From NCBI GenBank assembly GCA_021815305.1, contig JAKAHC010000011.1, positions 1-63,735 of the forward strand: a stretch of DNA of 63,735 nt. The letters run 5' to 3'. The DNA is from Deltaproteobacteria bacterium. Its GTDB lineage: Bacteria > Desulfobacterota > Deferrimicrobia > Deferrimicrobiales > Deferrimicrobiaceae. The notes under the pieces were generated by a model. It was not told where the DNA came from. It did no database searches and saw only the letters and a list, made by a program, of their open reading frames with translations. The translations under genes and the position numbers were made by a program. Shown here piece after piece: positions 62,577 to 63,735 of the stretch (the stretch's first letter is position 1; each line of letters starts with the position of its first letter).

Positions 62577-63735
62577 ATGGTCCAACCAACTTCGCTTTCT
62601 GATTATGTTCAGCCGCAAGAATTCATTTCAGCGGCGTTGAAAGCCACTACACTGTCCGATGTTGAATCATTATTGTCAAAACTGCCTATCACACCTGAAG
62701 ATAAGTACATATACGACGTAGGCAATCCTGAAAATGGCTGGCAAGCCGGGAAGTTTCACTGGATTCCGGTCGGAGGGGAACGCGGCAATGCAGGCCGGAT
62801 CAAACAAGCGAACCAGCCGGTTAACCCCATCGCAGAGCGCGCCGTCAACGGCATGGAAGCAATTATTGAAATGGCCAGGCAACGAGAAATACGGAAGGAC
62901 GCTGCCATCACCGCCCCCGTCAGTCCTCGCGATGCCGTGTTGCGATATTTTGGGTTGCCTGCCCTGGATCAACTTCCCAAGCTGGATGAAACCGAATCAT
63001 CTAAAGCAATCCGCACAAAGGCTCGCGATTTGGCGCGACAGCTACGCGTCCGCCTGATCTTCGATAAAGCCAGCCGTGAATTCACAGTTGCCATCGAAGA
63101 CGACGGGATCGGACAAGCCCCGATTCATGCTCACTCTACTCTGCTTTCTCTCGGATCTACTACAAAAGCGGACAAGTGGTACTTGATCGGGGTATTTGGC
63201 CAAGGCGGATCATCTGCGTATGCCGTAAGCAAATATTCATGGGTAATATCGCGCCGTGCAAAGGACTTACTCGACGGTGATTCCGATGGCGCAGGATGGA
63301 CGATCATCAAACACGTGTTTCCAAAAGGCCGACGAGATGACTATTTTGCTTATCTCGCCGCAGCCCCGGATGGACGTGTCCCAAGCGTCTCAGCTTGTGA
63401 TGCTGATGCTGCCCACATTTCTAACGGTACTCGGTTTGTCCACATTGGGTACGACTTCGGCCGTGGCGGTTCAGCGATTTCGCGGCAGCTGTATCCCGCC
63501 ATGAATCATGTACTCTATAACCCTGTGCTTCCGTTTGAGCTCCGCGTTGGAGAAACGGAGGCAGTTGTTTATGGAAACGGCTACCGACTTTCGTCGCTGG
63601 GTGTTCGAGTGCGTATTCCGGTGATTCCGGCCGCCTGTTCCGTTGGAACCCGGCCACCTGATCCGGCGGATGCCGGCCGCCTTCCGGAGCGAAGCGACGC
63701 TGGCGGTTATGGTTTTCGCATAGTGGCCGGGATCA
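62577..63735 (+). CDS. Cargo protein 2: GHKL-type ATPase, 3' end cut by contig-end repeat
   Basis: The frame is open from ATG 62577 (GGGAG before it) to the contig end, 386 codons with no stop. It has the three ATP-binding boxes of the Hsp90/MutL/histidine kinase fold: N box ERAVNGMEA (Glu in place of the usual Asp), G1 EDDGIG, and G2 GVFGQGGSSAYAVS. No kinase His box is present. Native sequence ends near 63608, where the 127-bp repeat takes over in frame, so the gene is either disrupted by an insertion or cut by assembly. Full-length relatives should be longer. A role in element defence or competition is inference. Confidence 0.8.
   Translation, partial: MVQPTSLSDYVQPQEFISAALKATTLSDVESLLSKLPITPEDKYIYDVGNPENGWQAGKFHWIPVGGERGNAGRIKQANQPVNPIAERAVNGMEAIIEMARQREIRKDAAITAPVSPRDAVLRYFGLPALDQLPKLDETESSKAIRTKARDLARQLRVRLIFDKASREFTVAIEDDGIGQAPIHAHSTLLSLGSTTKADKWYLIGVFGQGGSSAYAVSKYSWVISRRAKDLLDGDSDGAGWTIIKHVFPKGRRDDYFAYLAAAPDGRVPSVSACDADAAHISNGTRFVHIGYDFGRGGSAISRQLYPAMNHVLYNPVLPFELRVGETEAVVYGNGYRLSSLGVRVRIPVIPAACSVGTRPPDPADAGRLPERSDAGGYGFRIVAGI
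63609..63735. repeat. Right copy of 127-bp terminal inverted repeat
   Basis: An exact reverse complement of bases 1-127. It joins the cargo ATPase gene at 63608/63609. Both contig ends enter the repeat in the same outward orientation, so they are not a circular overlap. Confidence 0.9.

Noticed and set aside
63421-63657. Minus-strand 78-codon frame at the right end
   Set aside because: It starts inside the terminal repeat and is antisense to the GHKL ATPase gene.

Overview
The window looks like a complete metagenome-style contig from a GC-rich, Gram-negative bacterium of the former Deltaproteobacteria (Desulfuromonadia-like Desulfobacterota). The main clue is the block pheA-aroF-tyrA-aroA-cmk-ispH-rpsA-sppA-ihfB, which resembles the Geobacter-type order. 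Further clues are a DHH/CBS/nucleotidyltransferase fusion, scpA-scpB-rluB after a cysteine-rich trpS, and a PII uridylyltransferase. The first and last 127 bases are exact inverted copies of each other. That is what an assembly graph gives when both contig ends run into one repeated element (a k-mer length of 127 is common), so neither end should be read as a natural DNA end.

Layout. 0.2-1.8 kb: tRNA-Gly and an MFS exporter. 1.8-6.3 kb (minus): branched-chain amino acid ABC transporter livKHMGF with a clear sigma70 promoter. 6.5-14 kb (plus): group 3d-type NAD-coupled [NiFe] hydrogenase hoxF-U-Y-H with protease hoxW, then a response regulator and sensor kinase. 14-15.5 kb: zinc alcohol dehydrogenase and tRNA-Leu/tRNA-Cys. 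15.5-19.9 kb: a degenerate trypsin-like protein, then sugar-nucleotide epimerase, class V FBPase and phosphoglucose isomerase. 19.9-41 kb: a long, tightly packed plus-strand run (mutL, miaA, accA, aromatic amino acid genes, cmk, ispH, rpsA, sppA, ihfB, HIT protein, mutS, amiC, glnD, phosphodiesterase, xerD). 41-45.7 kb: pyruvate dehydrogenase aceE-aceF, divergent from an Lrp/AsnC regulator. 45.7-53 kb: tRNA nucleotidyltransferase, a REP-like palindromic element, M50 protease, trpS, scpA, scpB, rluB. 53-54.3 kb: quinone oxidoreductase and initiator tRNA-Met.

From the 3' end of tRNA-fMet to the right contig end lies an integrated mobile element, cut off by the contig end. Its leftward genes are a HTH protein, a PrimPol/helicase replication protein, a zinc-ribbon protein, a Nu1/MerR-like HTH protein, an HK97-fold capsid protein, a tandem-repeat protein, an AlpA-like protein and a tyrosine integrase. 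No portal, large terminase or tail gene is visible. An iteron cluster around an AT-rich patch sits just beyond the replication gene and looks like an origin. This resembles a capsid-encoding phage satellite. Its distal, visibly AT-richer end carries two rightward cargo genes behind a strong promoter: a small basic, probably DNA-binding protein and a GHKL (Hsp90/MutL-type) ATPase interrupted by the contig-end repeat. I recognise no named defence system in this pair; it is the best candidate here for something undescribed.

The host genes suggest a metabolically flexible anaerobe: NAD-linked hydrogen turnover, gluconeogenesis through class V FBPase, oxygen-tolerant-style pyruvate dehydrogenase, amino-acid uptake and nitrogen signalling through GlnD. 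No rRNA genes or CRISPR arrays were seen.
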